NCBI GenBank assembly: GCA_029532415.1
Contig: JAQOTA010000016.1
Coordinates: forward strand, 372,001 to 436,000
Length of the DNA stretch: 64,000 nt
Reading direction: 5' to 3'
Source of the DNA: Marasmius tenuissimus
Lineage: Eukaryota; Basidiomycota; Agaricomycetes; Agaricales; Marasmiaceae
In this document: piece after piece, positions 11,889-24,187 of the stretch
Numbering within the stretch: the first letter of the stretch is position 1
Layout: each line of letters begins with the position of its first letter
The notes under the pieces: generated by a model
What the model was told of the DNA's origin: nothing
What the model saw: only the letters and a program-made list of their open reading frames with translations
Database searches by the model: none
Program-made: the position numbers and the translations under genes

Positions 11889-14342
11889 TTTTTTTTTTTT
11901 TTGAATCATATTCTTATATACCGGTGTATGAACACAGTCCAGTCGCTATATACAAATGCAGCATCCCAGAAATGCGTGATAACTAGATCCCCCACTAGAA
12001 AGGAGGTGCGCCTCGATAAGAACCGCTCCTCAGAACGTATCCACAGTGTTTCCCCAACATTATGTGGTAAATAGGGTTGCATCATCATGGGCTCAGACAC
12101 ACTAGTGCCCCCTGCTCCCACGTCCTTCACCCCCGCCGCCTAGGCCCGGCAGCAAAAGCCCGCACACCCCTCCGGAGAGTCTACGGGGAGCTAATACCAG
12201 CACATCAGCCCATATGACTTACCCAACTCCTTCAGCTTCTGCTTGGGAGGGGAAGGCAAACGCCCTAGGATTTGCCTTCCCAGGCCCGGGAGCCGGTTAA
12301 GCGAGGTTCCGCGCTCTAGTTCTGAGCATCGGTAGAGTACGTGCGCCCTGGTACCAGGTTCCACACCGCACAAGCAGGATAGATCTGCCTGAATATTAAA
12401 CCGCTGGTAGTACTCTCCAATTGGTGCGTGCCCCAGAATGCACCGGGTCATTCTGGTGGTCAATGAAAGCGACCCTGCGGCCAACTTTAACCATGTCCCT
12501 CCCTTGAGGTACGATGGCTGGAGAGGCCGATCTTTTAGATCCTGTAGCTCATAAAAGTGCCTGCCTCTATATGATGGGTCTTGGAAGCGTGATACCCACG
12601 CATCCTGGCCTGCTTTTGTGGCTTCTTGCCGAAGCCTATCCAGCGATGTTTGGGGCACTGCCCCCACGCCTACGGGGGGCAGTCCTCTGACAAATTCATG
12701 AGCGACCCGGTGAATACTCCATTTCGCTTTTGAAGGTACCTGGATGAAGGTCACCTTACGGTCATCCCCTCCTGCAAACCAGTCAGATAGCGCCCTACAC
12801 ACGGCCAGAGAATGACTCTGTCCTGAGTGTATGGACGGGTCAATTGCCCGCTTTGCTGTAGCAATGCAATCCGTACATAATACAAAGTGGCTGCTTTCCC
12901 CGCATGACATAGCCATGTAGGAAATTGCCACCCGTATAGGCGATGTGCGGAAGGCACCTGTCACCCATATTGCTGCTTTACGCTGCATAGTGTTGAGGGA
13001 TTTAAGGGCGGTTTTGCTCCTAGATCCTTCAAAGAACCATAGCCTAAATCCGTACGTGGCGATTGGCATCACACATGCACAGTATAGAAGCCTTTTGTGA
13101 AGGGCTGAAAGTCCCCTGTTTGAGTTGCCAAGCATTCTCATTGACTGTACAGTGGTGAGAGCCTTGGTAGAATAGTATCGCACATGCTCGTGGAACAGCA
13201 GTTTGCGATCAAAATAGAACCCCAAGTACCGCCAGGTTTCTTTGGGTCGGAGCGGAGTATTTCCTGTGTACGGGGCAAACTCCAAGTCTAGGGGTGGGTC
13301 GTATCGATCCCTAGCCCTGCTAAAGTGAAAGAGTTCGGTTTTATCGTGCTCCAGTATTAACCCTACCGCCATAAACAAGGCGAATAGGATCCCATATGCC
13401 CTCTTAAGGGAATGGTTGTTATTGTCTAGCAATTTGGACTGGGCTACCACTGTGCCATCGTCCACATAAGAGAGGAGGGTGGTGTTCAGTGACACCTCCC
13501 GAGCTCTGATTTCGTACACCTTCATTATAGGTGCTATGTATATCGATGAAAGGACTGGAGACAGGGCAGAGCCCTGTCCCACTCCCACATCTGCTTCGTT
13601 AGGCCCTGATTTGAACAGGTTCCACCTATATCTGGTGGAACGCCCTACAAGGTAGGAGGTAAAGAATCCAATCAACTTGTGAGAGAATCCGAATTTACTC
13701 AGTATGTGTAATAGCACATCGTGATCGAGTGATGGGAAGAATTGAGCAATGTCAAAAGCAACAACGCTTGTCATCTCCCCCTTTGCCCACCCAGCTCTCA
13801 CTAGGTGGGTTAGGTAAGTGCCTGCATCCTCTGTGGACTGTTGGCGGACTCCCCCAAACTGGTTGGGGTGAACAAGGTCATGCTTGATCATGTCGAATTG
13901 AAGACGATTGGAAATCATCTTCTCTATGAGTTTGCCCACAGTATTCAGCAGCACGATGGGCCGGAATGACTTCGGGGTAGATAGAGTATGAAGGCTTGTT
14001 GGGCTTTGGGATAATAACTGAGACCGACTCCTTGAAGTGAGTTGGCCAGCAGCCGATATTTATGCATGCATCCGCAAGCATTAATATACGATGAGCACAT
14101 TCTGGCTGAGACAGAATGACTTTGAGATGGGCCCATGTTAGGTGATCAGGCCCTGGTGAAGAGATACTCGAGCATGCTTGTAGCGCATCCCCAAGCTCTG
14201 CATTGCTGAATCTAGACCAACTTCGTTCTGTCATAGATTCTAACTGATCCAGCACAGAAAGGTCAACTTCCCTTCCTGACGCAGAATTGTATGTCCCATG
14301 GAGTCTGGCCTCCATATCATTACCTGGTACTACCTGGTGTTC
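11889..14342 (-). mobile_element. LINE (Tad-like) with reverse transcriptase, minus strand
   Basis: A poly(T) run at 11889-11902 marks the 3' end. Going leftward on the minus strand from about 14342 come the reverse transcriptase, a deletion, the C-terminal half of RNase H, the Cys/His region and the 3' UTR. It is the only copy here with the reverse transcriptase domain. The 5' end is truncated at about 14342, so any upstream endonuclease is missing. The right flank does not show a convincing target duplication. Confidence 0.85.
12191..14342 (-). pseudogene. LINE reverse transcriptase with broken RNase H
   Basis: Reading from the N-terminal side: 'SSPGPDHLTW' and 'WPTHFKESVSVIIPKP', then a frameshift near 13960-13975, then 'NTVGKLIEKMI', 'AFDIAQFFPSLDHD' (first catalytic Asp), 'GVGQGSALSPVLS' and 'YVDDG' (13457-13468). 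An internal deletion at about 12945 joins 'GAFRTSP' to 'IRVAISYM' and removes the segment carrying the first two RNase H acidic residues. The Cys/His region follows. The reverse transcriptase active site is intact, but the frameshift and deletion should make this copy inactive. Upstream of 14342 the homology stops abruptly. Confidence 0.8.
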
Positions 14343-14939
14343 CACATTGTTTCCAGAAATTTTCCCAACATACCATCATTGACAATGTTTCCACATGTAT
14401 CTCTTGATTCTTATCACTTGTTTATTCATTTTTCCTCTTGTATCTTCGCTCCCATGATATCTCTACAGCTTGGTTCATGGACACTTCTAGATAGTAGAGC
14501 TTGTATCCAGCATGTACTATCTCACACTTACCCTACTCAAATCTATTATCTCTCCTTCACACTCTTGACCCTGTTAGTGGCCTGAGGGGTTTTCCTGGTC
14601 ACTGGACTCGTTCTTGACAGCAGGTGAAGAGCCATCTTCCACAGAAGAAGGATCTCACAAGGACAATGTTGATGATAGCATTGACCTTTATGAGCTCCAA
14701 ATCATTCTTGAGGGATTGGGTTAGTTATGCATACTGGCAGCATGGCTACACCTCAAAGGTGGTGCAAGCTGCAAAACAACCAATATCGTCCTCAAACTCT
14801 TTCTGTTACCCACCATACCTCTTGATGTCTGTTCAGTCCTGAAGCACCTTAATCTGAGACCAGATCTCATACAAACAGCTTCAAACAGCTTACCCAGTAT
14901 CCCCTCCATACTGTTCCTGACTGATGTACACATAAAAGA
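14343..14939. other. Unassigned stretch between LINE and Plavaka pseudogene
   Basis: About 600 bp with only short open frames. It may include decayed N-terminal sequence of the Plavaka transposase that follows, but I see no motif that would place it. No repeat from elsewhere in the window is recognisable here. Confidence 0.25.
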
Positions 14940-16610
14940 AGCACAGTCCGAGGCCGTGTTTGTGGAGAACTCATGAAAGAGAGATGTCAACTGGGCAACC
15001 TTCAAAAGATGGTTCCAAAGTAGATATTTATGTTGCAGTCATTTCAGGAATGGTTGGAGTTCTTTCTACAGTGTCCAGAGGTTAAGGGCCTTTTTGATGA
15101 ATCCTATCAAACTCTCATGACACAGAATGGTGTCCTCCGCAACACATGGGAAAGTCAAGCATACCATACCATACCTGGAATCCCTTTGACTGAAGGGAAT
15201 CTTGTGTTTGGTCTCTATATTGACTGGTTCAACCCTTTTACCAATAAAATTGTTGGCAAAAACATATCCTTGGGTGCAGTCATTATGTGCTGCCTTCACC
15301 TTTTCCCTGACATCTGATACCTACCCAAAAACATTTACATTGTTGGAATCATACCTGGTCCACACAAGCCCAGTGTTGCTGCACTTCCACATGTTCTCAG
15401 CCACATTACAAATCAGATTATTCCCTGGTGGCATGTACAATCTGTGTGGACACACCGTTTTCCAGAAACAGTGAAACAACAGGTTGCCTTAGTGCCCCTA
15501 ATTGCAGATCTGGAGGCTGCACAGCTGGTATCTGGTTTTCTTAGCCATAGTGCTAAATTATACTTCTGGTGTCTGGAGAAATCTGAAGATGTTGAAGAGT
15601 GGGATACAGAGACATGGAAGCCACGTGATAGCCAAACTGTTGCTAAAGAGGTCGCAGACTGGCAGACTCAAACAACAGTTGTAGATCAACAACAGACAGC
15701 TACAAAGAATGGCATGTGATGGACACCACTGCAAAATTTACCGAACTGGAGAACAGCATCTGTCAAAAATGTTCTTCTTGGCTGTCTGCACAACACTGCA
15801 CATGGCTATCTACAATCCCACCTCTGGCAGAAGTGGAACATAGAGGTTAATCCTGCCAAAGACGACTTTGCACTGAAGGTGGACATTGAGGAACTGGAGG
15901 ATGAAGTGGCATTACTGGCAAGTACAAGCAAGGATGAAGATTATGAGCTGATCAGGGGGTACCAGGCCTTCCATTCATCATCATCCTCATAGTTCCCTCA
16001 AACTGAAGATGGCAAACATCCACCCCCCTCTCAAACCCCCTCATCTCCCTCTCAGACTCCCATATCACCTGCCCAAACTCCCTTATCCAATTCAACTGTA
16101 CGACCTCCTCAGGCTGATGATTCAAACTCTGATGACTCTGATTACCAACCACCGTCCCCTTACATTCACACATAGCAAGCTTACTGCAATACGTGCCTGC
16201 ATTCTGATCTTCCACTCCCTTCTCATGTTCATCTGCCTCCGAAAAATCTTGGAGAAGCCAGTCATAGAAAGCTCAAGGCAACAGAATATGTCCTCCTATT
16301 TACTGCGGTATTTCCCCTCATCATTCCTGAACATCCAACTTCTGGACAACTTCTATCACCTTGTTGGAGCAACCAATATTGTCATGGCATACTCAACATT
16401 GTATGAGGAGGCAGAAGCATGTCTACAAAGGCAGTGTTTCCTGGATATACGTCAAAGCCCAATGATCACTATGCTGGACATGACATTGAGCTGATGAAGC
16501 ATTGGGGACCACTAACTTTAAGAGCAGCTCAATGGGAAGTTCCAGCAAAGTTCCACAAATCGGTGTTGGACATGTGGTTACCATGTGATACACTTTATTG
16601 ACATGTTGTT
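14940..16610 (+). pseudogene. Plavaka-type (CACTA-like) transposase pseudogene
   Basis: Conserved blocks of the basidiomycete Plavaka transposases appear in order but in shifting frames: 'SFQEWLEFFLQ' (15040s), 'YIDWFNPFTNKI' (15220s), 'IIPGPHKPS' (15350s), 'VWTHRFPETVKQ' (15440s), 'LGEASHRKLKA' (16240s), 'LLDNFYHLV' (16340s) and 'NDHYAGHDIELMKHWGPL' (16450s). A TGA at 15318 in 'PDI*YLP' looks like a CGA codon changed at its CpG, and at least one frameshift lies near 16330. The family is assigned from remembered motif patterns, without alignment. No terminal inverted repeats were found. The element is dead and probably incomplete at the N-terminus. Confidence 0.65.
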
Positions 16611-17127
16611 TACGCATCTATTATTTATAGACTCTTTCACTATGACACTTGCACTCGTATGAAAGATCCTGTACTTACTCAGACAGACTCTGCAGTTAGT
16701 CAGTACTCACACCTTATCTCTATGGTTTATAACAAGGTTCAGCTTTGCACCCAATAGCGTTCAAAGCTGACTGAGCTTTCTCTCTAGATTACTTAGATAG
16801 AAAGCTAGTATGACTATGCCTACTTACTCACTGATATGCAATAATAAGCAATATGTACCATATGCTATATTCTCACTTACCTATGTTCTTTGACTTGTAG
16901 ATAGACAAGGACTCTTGTATAAAAGCTGGAGACTTTGCATCTCAAAGCTTTAGGACAATATACTTGATTATCACCTCTAGCAAGCATCTGCAAAAACACA
17001 AGAATTCTCTTATAGTCGATATGTGAGGTTTTAGTTTCGTCTCACTGTGCATTTAATGAACTATCAGAAAGCACCAACAAAAACCAAATAACCATATGTC
17101 ACTGCCTGGTACCCGTGCAAGCACTCC
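16611..17127. other. Unassigned stretch, possible LTR-like remnant
   Basis: No open frame of interest. A TATAAAAG-type box at about 16918-16926 and a long AT-rich run resemble the U3/R part of an LTR, but I cannot find matching ends, a second copy or a target duplication, so this is only a suspicion. Confidence 0.2.
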
Positions 17128-20099
17128 TCACCCACCACCCAAATCTGACAACCCCCTCCTTGCCAATTTTTTTTTTTTTTTTTGAATCATATTCTTATAT
17201 ACCGGTGTATGAACACAGTCCAGTCGCTATCTACAAATGCAGCATGCCACAAATGCGTAATAACTAGATCCCCCCGCTAGAAAGGAGGTATGCCCCCCTA
17301 AGGAACCGTACCTCAGAACGTGTCCACAGTTTCATCACACTATGTGGTAGATGAGGTTATATCACCATGAGCTATGACACACTAGTGCCCCCTGCTCCCA
17401 CGTCCTTCACCCCTGCCACCTAGGCTCGGTAGCAAGGGCCCGCACACCCCTCTGAGGAGTCTACAGGGAGCTAACTCCAGCACATCAGCCCAGGTGACTT
17501 ACCCAACTCCTTCTGCTTCTGCTTGGGAGGGGAAGGCAAACGCCCGAGGGTTTGCCTTCAAATAAGCTATCAGGCCCGGAAGCTGATTGAGCGAGTTTCC
17601 ACGCTCGAATTCTGAACATCAGTAAAGTATGTGTGCCCTCGTCCCAAGGTCCACACTGCACAGGCAGGATAAGTCTGCCTGAATATTGAACCGCTGGTAG
17701 TACTCTCCAATCGGTGCATGCCCCAGAATGCACCGAGTCATTCTGGTTGTCAGTGAAAGCGACCCTGCAGCCAACTTTAACCATGTCCCTCCTTTGAGGT
17801 ACAATGGCTGTAGAGGACGATCTTTAAGATCTTGTAGCTCGTAAAAGTGCCTGCCTCTATATGATGGGTCCTGAAAGCGCGATACCCATGCGTCCTGCCC
17901 TGCTTTTGTGGCTTCTTGTCGAAGTCTATCCAACGATGTTTGGGGCACTGCGCCCACACCAATGGGGGGCAGTCCTCTGACAAATTCATGAGCGAGCTGG
18001 TGAATGCTCCATTTCGCTTTTGAAGGTACTTCGATGAAGGTCACCTTGCGGTCATCTCCTCCTGCAAACCAATCAGATAGCGCCCTACACACAGACAGAG
18101 AGTGACTCTGTCCTGAGTGTATGGACGGATCAATTGCCTGTTTTGCTGCCAGGTGCTCTTTGTCAGCGTGGGGCTGTTTGGACCAGTGTTCAGATGCTAG
18201 ATTGCTGGAGGTTTTCTGTTTCCCTCTATTGTCATTGGTCCACACAGCTGGATAAGAAGACGGGATGGCACCAGATCCAGAAAGAGACACCTGGTTTGGC
18301 TGAACTGGCTTTACAATTGTCACCAAGCCCTGAATCATATTTGTTATTGTCACTACTCTGTTGCTTTGGTTGTCGAGATACTCTTGTTGTGCTTGTGCTT
18401 GACCGAAGCAATATTGATACTTTGTCATGGAGAGGTAGTAGTCGTCTGAGCGAATGTGATGACAGACCCATGCAGCCCGCATCTCAGCAAAGAACTCCTG
18501 GTTGTCCCACGGATTATAATGGAGCACACCATGCTCAAGAAACAGGAAGCTCAGATGGGGAAAAGTGCAGCTGACAAGTATCGTCTCTCCCGACTCCTCA
18601 TCCAACTCTCAACCTTGGTGGTCTCAGGTGGGAACTGAGGTTTCTCTCTCCACATTACTGCTTTGTTCCACCAATCCATTTCAGAATCCCATCTCAGCCT
18701 TGTGCAACAGTCTTCCACCGATCCCAATGCAGGACTTCCCTGCGAGCTATACCAATGGCAGTTGTTCGAGGGGCCTGAGGAGTTCAGCATGCGATCATAG
18801 TCCATCATCAGGACATCCTGGTGACACAAGTCTTGAGAAGGATGGCAAACGCAAACCACTCTGTTCACGGGTTTGACACTGTTAATCTGTTCAGCAAGCT
18901 GTGCGAGTCCTTCTTTGCGAACTGAAGGATGAACAGTCGGAGCAACGCCAGAGTGCAAGTCATTCCTCTTGAACCAGAGAATGATCTTGCAGGTGCCATC
19001 GGGCAAAAGATCCGGCTTGGCAAAGAGTCCAAACCTCGCGAGAATGAAAGCTCCAGGATCGCTCCCTGAGACATCCAATAAGCAAAGAATTTCAGCACAC
19101 AGGAAAGAATGCTTACCAGGTGGAAGTCTGATGAAGATCACCAGCATCGTCCAACGACAACAGTCATCATGGAAATCAACATGAAATCCACCCTGTATCA
19201 CGCCTATGAAGGCCATCAGGTCTCCTCCGGCATCAGCAGACGAGTTGTTGAGCTGCACTGAGGTAAGCCGTATTGGAAACAGACCACCGAACAAGTAGAC
19301 GTTCAAATCCACAGCTCAGAAAGTCGTGACCAAGTACTCTTCCTTTGACAATGCTATTGGAGCCAGCAGCTGGTATAGCCTGCTCAGATTCTGTGATCTC
19401 CTTTGTGGCAGAGATATCCGACTGGGACGCGGGAACAGCCAAGCCCCTCCCATTGCCTTCTAGACGGGTGCTTGCCTGGCTGGATGATCCATCAAACGGG
19501 CGCTCGGGTTTCGGATCCCCCGACCACATATTCCGCTAGAGTCCTGGCATCTCATAGACAGGTATACCTCCACTCTTCTCCGCCCAAGTGATGTCCCAAA
19601 GTTTGGAAACACACTCTTCTATTTCAGGGTACTCCGGAAAGGGTTCCAGGCTTTTCATGTCGAAAAGTGCAGCAATTGTAAGAGACTCATCGGCTTTTCC
19701 ATGGAGGTTGACAGAAACGGGTATCCCAGGAATCAAGGGGGTCACCCCCTGCATCGGCTTCAGGCAATATTTGCCAGTTGTATGATTATAGTCGTCATTG
19801 TCAGGATAAGCGTGGGGAGGGAGGATGACTCTCTGCAAAAACTCAACGTCCGCAGATCCATCGAGGGGAGGCTCATACAGCATGGAATAAACTCGTTGAG
19901 CACGATAACGGTTGTCATCTTTTAGGAAGAACATTTGCCCTTTTGAGTAATGGAAGCCAGGTGGGGGCGTTGCCTCAAGTTTGTTAGGTGCAAGGACAAC
20001 TGGGGCAGCAGGGACGGTAGGTGGCGTAGATGGAAGTATGGTTGGCCTGTAGACCCTATATTTCTCGTCAAGGGAAGCATGGCAACTGGTATCTATCAA
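17128..20099 (-). pseudogene. Broken gene with possible 2OG-Fe(II) oxygenase (TET/JBP-like) signature
   Basis: A minus-strand gene readable over three frames. The first block (20099-19536) ends in an in-frame TAG after 'YEMPGL'; the same frame continues to about 19310. A one-base shift then leads into 'VYLFGGLFPIRL'. The next part contains 'GGFHVDFHDD' and, after a 51-bp GT-AG intron (about 19065-19115), 'SDPGAFILARFGLF' and 'WFKRNDLHSG'. The HxD pair and the distal His fit the iron ligands of 2OG-Fe(II) oxygenases. The C-terminal part includes 'EMRAAWVCHHIRSDDYYLS'. A LINE (17167-18148) splits the last codons; beyond it the frame continues as ARRGLSDLGGG and a TGA at 17128-17130. The oxygenase call rests on this short motif only. 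The product could be another large agaricomycete protein family. Confidence 0.45.
17167..18148 (-). mobile_element. LINE, 5'-truncated, inserted in the gene at 17128-20099
   Basis: A poly(T) run at 17167-17183, the LINE 3' UTR and the coding end up to 'QAIDPSIHSGQ' in reverse orientation. An in-frame stop sits in the Cys/His region (near 17619). A short imperfect repeat (TGGCA on the minus strand) borders both ends and may be the target duplication. This is a separate insertion from the other LINE copies, because its truncation point differs. Confidence 0.85.
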
Positions 20100-20475
20100 A
20101 TCTGTTTTTAAGGCTCACTGTCGGGGATCTAAAGATATTCTGTTGAGACCAGATGCTATTTGCAAGATTTTGTTACTCCCCATTTGAACACTTCTCCATT
20201 TGTTCTCTATACCTCGGACACCAGCCAAAAGCTCAAAGATGTACCTAGGAGTTAGCTTTGTGAAGCGGGGTATCAGCCCGGGAGATCAGGGTAAGGGTGC
20301 CATGGACCCTAACCCTACCACTTACCCCAAAAAGGAAACCTGAGAGAAAAAAATCCCCAGGGCCTGGCAGTCTGGCTGGATCTGCATCAGAACCCATTAT
20401 AGGCCATATAAAAGGTGATGTAGCTTACCTGTCCTGTGGAGGACAGAATATCCACATCTGAATTTTCAACAGGCA
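20100..20475. other. Unassigned stretch before copia-B
   Basis: A 376-bp gap between a minus-strand pseudogene and the first copia-B codons I can follow. It may hold the lost protease region of copia-B or leader sequence. A TATAAAAG-like box lies at about 20406-20413. I cannot place an LTR or primer site here. Confidence 0.2.
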
Positions 20476-23400
20476 ATGCGTATGACTAGGAATCAAAGAG
20501 TTCAAAGGCGGGAACAAGCTCGACAAGATAGGATTGCTTATAATCAGAATTTCTCAGCTGGGATAGTATCAATTACTGCCCAAAATGTTGAGGAACATAT
20601 TCATCGCAACAATCAAGTTCTTGATCAAGCTCGAATGGAGCAAGCAGATGACTCCTATAGTGATCTTGATAACCTTGAAGGATCAGATCTAGAGCGCTTT
20701 GAAGCCGCAGGACGTGCAGCAGAAGCTGCTGGTAGTGATGATGAGGTTGAAGTCTATCCTCTCACTCTTCCGAATTCTCGACAGGAAGAATACCATCCTG
20801 ACGTCTCTGAACTCAGTAGTCCGGACGATGGAGTACCTAGTAGTGGAGATTTACCTCATCTTGTGCGAAGTTCTCAAGCACAAATTCATGAGGAAAGACC
20901 ATCCAAGGGCACTAACTCTGATGCTCCTTGGGAATACTCTCCACCTATTAGGACTTCTGCCGGTGCATTACTTAGTGAAGGATATAGTGGACTCTCAATA
21001 CTCGAAGTTTCCCAATCAGATCTGGCTAGATTATTCAATCAGCCAACAGATCAAGTGGTCAAAGCATCATATAGAGGCAGGCACTTTTACGAGCTACAAG
21101 ATCTAAAAGATCGGCCTCTCCAGCCATCGTACCTCAAGGGAGGGACATGGTTAAAGTTGACCGCAGGGTCGCTTTCATTGACCACCAGGATGATTCGGTG
21201 CATTCTGGGGCACGCACCAATTGGAGAGTACTACCAGCGGTTCAATATTCAGGCAGACTTATCCTGCTTGTACGATGTGGAACCTGGGACCAGGGCATAC
21301 GTACTCTACCGATGCTCAGAACTAGAGCGCAGAAACTCGCTTAACTGGCTCCCGGGCCTTATAGCTTATTTGAAGGCAAACCCCAGGGCATTTGCCTTCC
21401 CCTCCCAAGCAGAAGCAGAAGGAGTTGGGTAAGTCACCGGGGCTGATGTGCTGGAGTGAGGTCCCCGTAGACTCTTGGGAGGGGTGTGCGGGCTCTTGCT
21501 GCCGGGCCTAGGGGGCAGGGGTGAAGGACGTGGGAGCAGGGGGCACCAGTGTGTCTGAGCCCATGATGATACAACCCTATTTTTCACATAGTGTTGGTGA
21601 AACACTGTGGATACGTTCTGAGGGGCGGTTCTTATCGAGGCGCACCTCCTTTCTAGTGGGGGATCTAGTTATTACACATTTGTGGGATGCTGCATTTGTA
21701 TATAGCGACTGGACTGTGTTCGTATACCGGTATATAAGAATATGATCAAAAAAAAAAAAAAAAAAATCAAGTGGTCAAAGAGCCTCAGGAGCATGGATTC
21801 GTATATGATCCAGATACTCCTGTATCTTGTCCAAACTCTCTTTTGTGCCATACACCTGATCAATATTGGCCAGATGAGACTTACGACCCTGAATTTGGTG
21901 AACATTGGGCAAATCAGAGACCACCATCTCCTCCTTTCGCTCCCCCATATGCATCTGTGAATGATGTTCGATATGACCACACATTTGATCCAAATGACTA
22001 TGTCTTTGTCAAATATGACAAGAAAGAACTTTCTCGTTTCCTGAACGAATACAAAGTTTGGCATAGACGAATGGGACATGTTGATCCCAGAGTTTTAAGG
22101 AACGTAGTGGAACACGTAAAAGGTTTTCCAGAGAAATTGACTATTCCAAAGGACGATACAACCACATGTCGGGGCTGTGCCCAAGGCAAAATGGTATCTA
22201 AATCGTATCCTCCTTCTTCCAAACGAGCTAAGGAGATTCTTGAACTCGTTCACGGAGATTTGATAGAATACCCCAAGGCATCATATTATCAGAACGAATA
22301 TGCTCTAACGCTGTTTGATGATGCTTCATCTTACAGATGGGTTTATCCTATTCGAAAGAAATCTGATACTGATCAAAAATTACGTGCATGGATCGCTCTT
22401 GTAGAATGTCAGACTGATAAAAAGGTCAAGCACATACATTTTGATCGAGGGGGAGAATTCTTTTCAAATGCACAATGTGAATATTACGAGGAATTAGGTC
22501 TGATGACGAATAAAGGGGCTCCCCATATTCATCAACAGAATAGGCGCACTGAACGTTTCAATCACACATTGCGAGAAAAATCCGAAGCAATGCGTTTTCA
22601 GGCTTGTGCTCCTGAAAATTGGTGGGAGTTTGCACTCCTAACAGCCCTTCATACCTATAATAGGACTCCTATTCGCTCTGGGAACTGGAAAACTCCAGTG
22701 GAACTTCATCAAGGGAAGAAGCCTGATGTTTTGTATTTTCGAACATTCCGCTGTGACGCTTATGCGTATCTTCCTGCTGATACTCCATATCGGAAGAATA
22801 AGCTTGCTCCACATTCGGAAGCAATGATTTTCATCGGATATGATGACGGATCAAAAGCTTATAGGTTCTTTCGACCCGGAAATAATAAAGTTTACGTGAC
22901 ACCACAAGCAGTTTTCGATGAAAACTGGTTCCCTAAATGTCAAAAGGAGCTTCCTGGATCATTAGAGTTAGATCAATCCGACAAACCTGTCCAATCTATA
23001 CCCTTTAACTTATACCCTTATGACGGTCATGGAGATCATAATGATGACGATCTATTTGATCTTCCTAATATGCCTCCACCTCCTGATTCTGACAACGGTC
23101 ATGATCAAGGGGGAGGTCCTCCCGGACATCAGGATTCGGATGATGAGACACACACTCATCAACCCCATAATGATGGTTTTGGATCACCGAAAGGTCCCAA
23201 TATTCAACCTAATCGTTATGGTCCTGATCCCAGTACGGCAGGTCCTTCGAATGCTCCACGAGAAAATCCTTTTGGGTTCAATCGTGAACATCAAAGAGAA
23301 TGGAGGGAATTACCTAGGAATAATCCACAGACAGTATTCCCACCACCTCAACCACAAGTTCGAAGGAATCCCGTGCAAATGCGCACTGTTCTTAATAGAC

Positions 23401-24187
23401 CTAATAATGTCTATGGAAACAGACCTCCTGTAGAAATAGAACGAGACATTAATCCTGATTCCAACTGGCAACGTCAGATTAATCCGACAAATGAGCCTGA
23501 AACCATACCAGTTCAGGTTCCTGAGCCAGATGTCGAAATGGACATGGATGAATTAATGCAAGATCTAGCTCAGGAAGGGGGAGTAAATTATACCAACTAT
23601 CTGCTTTCATGCGCCACAGAATTGCCAGAGAGTAATTTAGACGACGTTTGTGAATGGACTTGTAAAAAGATCCAGACACGCCCGAAGGATGAAATTCCAA
23701 AGTGGGAAGCAGCCTGCAAACTGGAATTACAATTGCTCAATGACAGACATGTCTATGACATTGTAACATTGCCAAAAGACCGTAAGGCAATCAAATCACG
23801 TTGGGTATTCGATGTTAAATCGAATGGCAGATTAAAAGCCAGAGTTGTTGCGAAGGGATATTCGCAAAAAGAAGGGATAGATTATAACAAGTTGTTTTCT
23901 CCAGTCGTACGCTATGAAACTGTACGATTTCTATTAGCACTAGCAGCGCTTGAAGATTGGGATATCACAGCATTGGACGTCAAGACGGCGTTCCTTTATG
24001 GTGCTTTAGATGAGGAGATATACATGGAACAACCCGAAGGCTTCGTTACGGACTCCAGCAAGGTTTGGAGGTTATGCAAAGCATTATATGGATTAAAACA
24101 AGCCTCTCGAGCTTGGTGGCAACAGTGTACTGAATCAATGAAACGATTGGGATTCAAAAGATGTCAGAAATCTCCTTCACAAGCATC
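20476..24187 (+). mobile_element. Copia-B retrotransposon remnant
   Basis: A copia-type pol distinct in sequence from copia-A. After removing the LINE at 21065-21765 and one target copy, the frame reads on from 'NQPTDQVVK' into 'EPQEHGFVYD'. No LTRs, Gag or protease were found. The right end is lost in the middle of the reverse transcriptase, at the junction with a Tc1/mariner element near 24187. Copia-B therefore survives as an interior fragment only. Confidence 0.8.
20476..24187 (+). pseudogene. Copia-B pol: integrase and partial reverse transcriptase
   Basis: The integrase zinc finger is visible as 'VWHRRMGHVD' with 'CRGCAQGK', followed by the core with 'HGDLIEY', 'HFDRGGEF' and 'HQQNRRTERFNHTL' as the DDE region. 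A proline- and asparagine-rich linker leads to the reverse transcriptase blocks 'SRWVFDVKSNGRLKARVVAKG', 'LDVKTAFLYG' and 'LYGLKQASRAWW'. The sequence then leaves the copia frame at about 24187, before the YVDD block and RNase H. The open frame from 21771 is long and unbroken, so the interior has decayed little; the element died by insertion and truncation rather than by point mutation. Confidence 0.8.
21065..21765 (+). mobile_element. LINE insertion in copia-B with 15-bp target duplication
   Basis: A 5'-truncated LINE of about 700 bp, from 'SYRGRHFYEL' to a poly(A) run beginning at 21748. The 15-bp direct repeat ATCAAGTGGTCAAAG lies at 21050-21064 and 21766-21780. The duplication, truncation and poly(A) tail are the hallmarks of target-primed reverse transcription. 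Its coding remnant ends at 21432 and carries substitutions in the Cys/His region ('CLYD' in place of 'CLCG'). Confidence 0.95.

Noticed and set aside
20476..21432. A 318-codon gene
   Set aside because: It is a chance fusion of copia-B coding sequence with the truncated LINE inserted at 21065; the target duplication proves the junction.
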